In this document: positions 63,753-64,000 of the stretch, piece by piece
How the letters are laid out: each line of letters starts with the position of its first letter
Position numbering within the stretch: the first letter of the stretch is position 1
Assembly (NCBI GenBank): GCA_037176725.1
Contig: JAZBRS010000026.1
Span: 106,375,501-106,439,500, forward strand
Direction: 5' to 3'
Length of the DNA: 64,000 nucleotides
DNA from: Posidonia oceanica
Taxonomy: Eukaryota; Streptophyta; Magnoliopsida; Alismatales; Posidoniaceae
Notes under the pieces: generated by a model
What the model saw: only the letters and a program-made list of their open reading frames with translations
Database searches by the model: none
What the model was told of the DNA's origin: nothing
Translations under genes and position numbers: made by a program

Positions 63753-64000
63753 TGTAGTAATCCTGAATTCTGATCGTCCATGCACGATGCCAAAGCTTGC
63801 GTGCATCGATCAAAATAGGCTCACTATATGCGGCAGGATCCGAGGGAAGAAACTTGACTCGGAAACACTGGCAAAAGAAGAAAAAAGAAATGATAAGACA
63901 AATCGGAGTCGCCATCAGGTCTATTAAATTGGGAGACAGAGAAAATCGAGGGTAATGCATGAAAAGACATGCAAGATCGGATGCAAAGAGGGGGCAAAGG
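63753..64000 (-). repeat. Partial LTR of a divergent Ogre-like element (continues off window)
   Basis: It starts TGTAGTAATCCTGAATTC and shares gataagacaaatcggagtcgcc, gtctatta and cgggagac-type sequence with the low ends of the other Ogre LTRs, but is clearly more diverged. The left neighbour (ATGAC at 63748-63752) is not a primer-binding site. So this is the outer end of a 3' LTR or a solo LTR in minus orientation, with any element body to the right. Confidence 0.83.

Overview
The window is plant nuclear DNA, from an angiosperm with a large, repeat-rich genome. The evidence is Tat/Ogre-type and SIRE-type LTR retrotransposons, an L1-type LINE carrying an RNase H tail, a tRNA-derived SINE, the end of a CACTA transposon, and exons of a plant-type ATP-dependent phosphofructokinase (PFK). 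I cannot narrow the species further. There is no prokaryotic gene, CRISPR array or operon.

About 84% of the window (1-53725) is one nest of retrotransposons, all on the minus strand. The outermost is a SIRE-lineage Ty1/copia element (46441-53725). Its 5' LTR starts 12 nt beyond the 3' end of a PFK exon, inside the following intron. Its 3' accessory ORF was hit at 46440/46441 by Tat/Ogre elements. The outer Ogre part is a head-to-tail tandem: a truncated LTR (46074-46440), a 3' untranslated region of tandem repeats (43700-46073), a complete LTR (37706-43699) with a polypurine tract on one side and a primer-binding site on the other, and the body of Ogre copy 2 (25772-37705). Copy 2 is broken inside its 3' accessory (DUF7745-like) ORF by Ogre copy 1, whose 5' LTR is 19807-25771 and whose body runs off the left edge. 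Copy 1 is split in the same accessory ORF by a 5.78-kb solo LTR (1434-7211) with a perfect ACGTC target duplication.

Each Ogre copy carries, in sense order, gag, aspartic protease with a G-patch, reverse transcriptase, a degenerate Ty3-type RNase H, an archaeal-type RNase H, integrase and a DUF7745-like ORF. All coding regions are broken by stops or frameshifts, most of them C-to-T or G-to-A changes, so nothing here looks autonomous.

Right of the nest, 53738-56215 holds eight minus-strand PFK exons. The catalytic Asp is changed to Asn, two splice sites are damaged, a small exon with the MGRYSG motif is missing, and the N-terminal exons are absent. This is most likely a pseudogene or captured fragment. 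A CACTA-type terminus ends at 58315, followed by a decayed LINE on the plus strand (58316 to about 62747) containing a SINE with 19-bp target duplications, about 1 kb of AT-rich sequence, and the start of another divergent Ogre-like LTR at 63753 that leaves the window.

I found no unknown biological system. The most unusual features are the shared-LTR tandem, repeated self-insertion into accessory ORFs, hairpin-forming repeat arrays in the Ogre 3' untranslated region, and an integrase-region stop codon shared by both Ogre copies.
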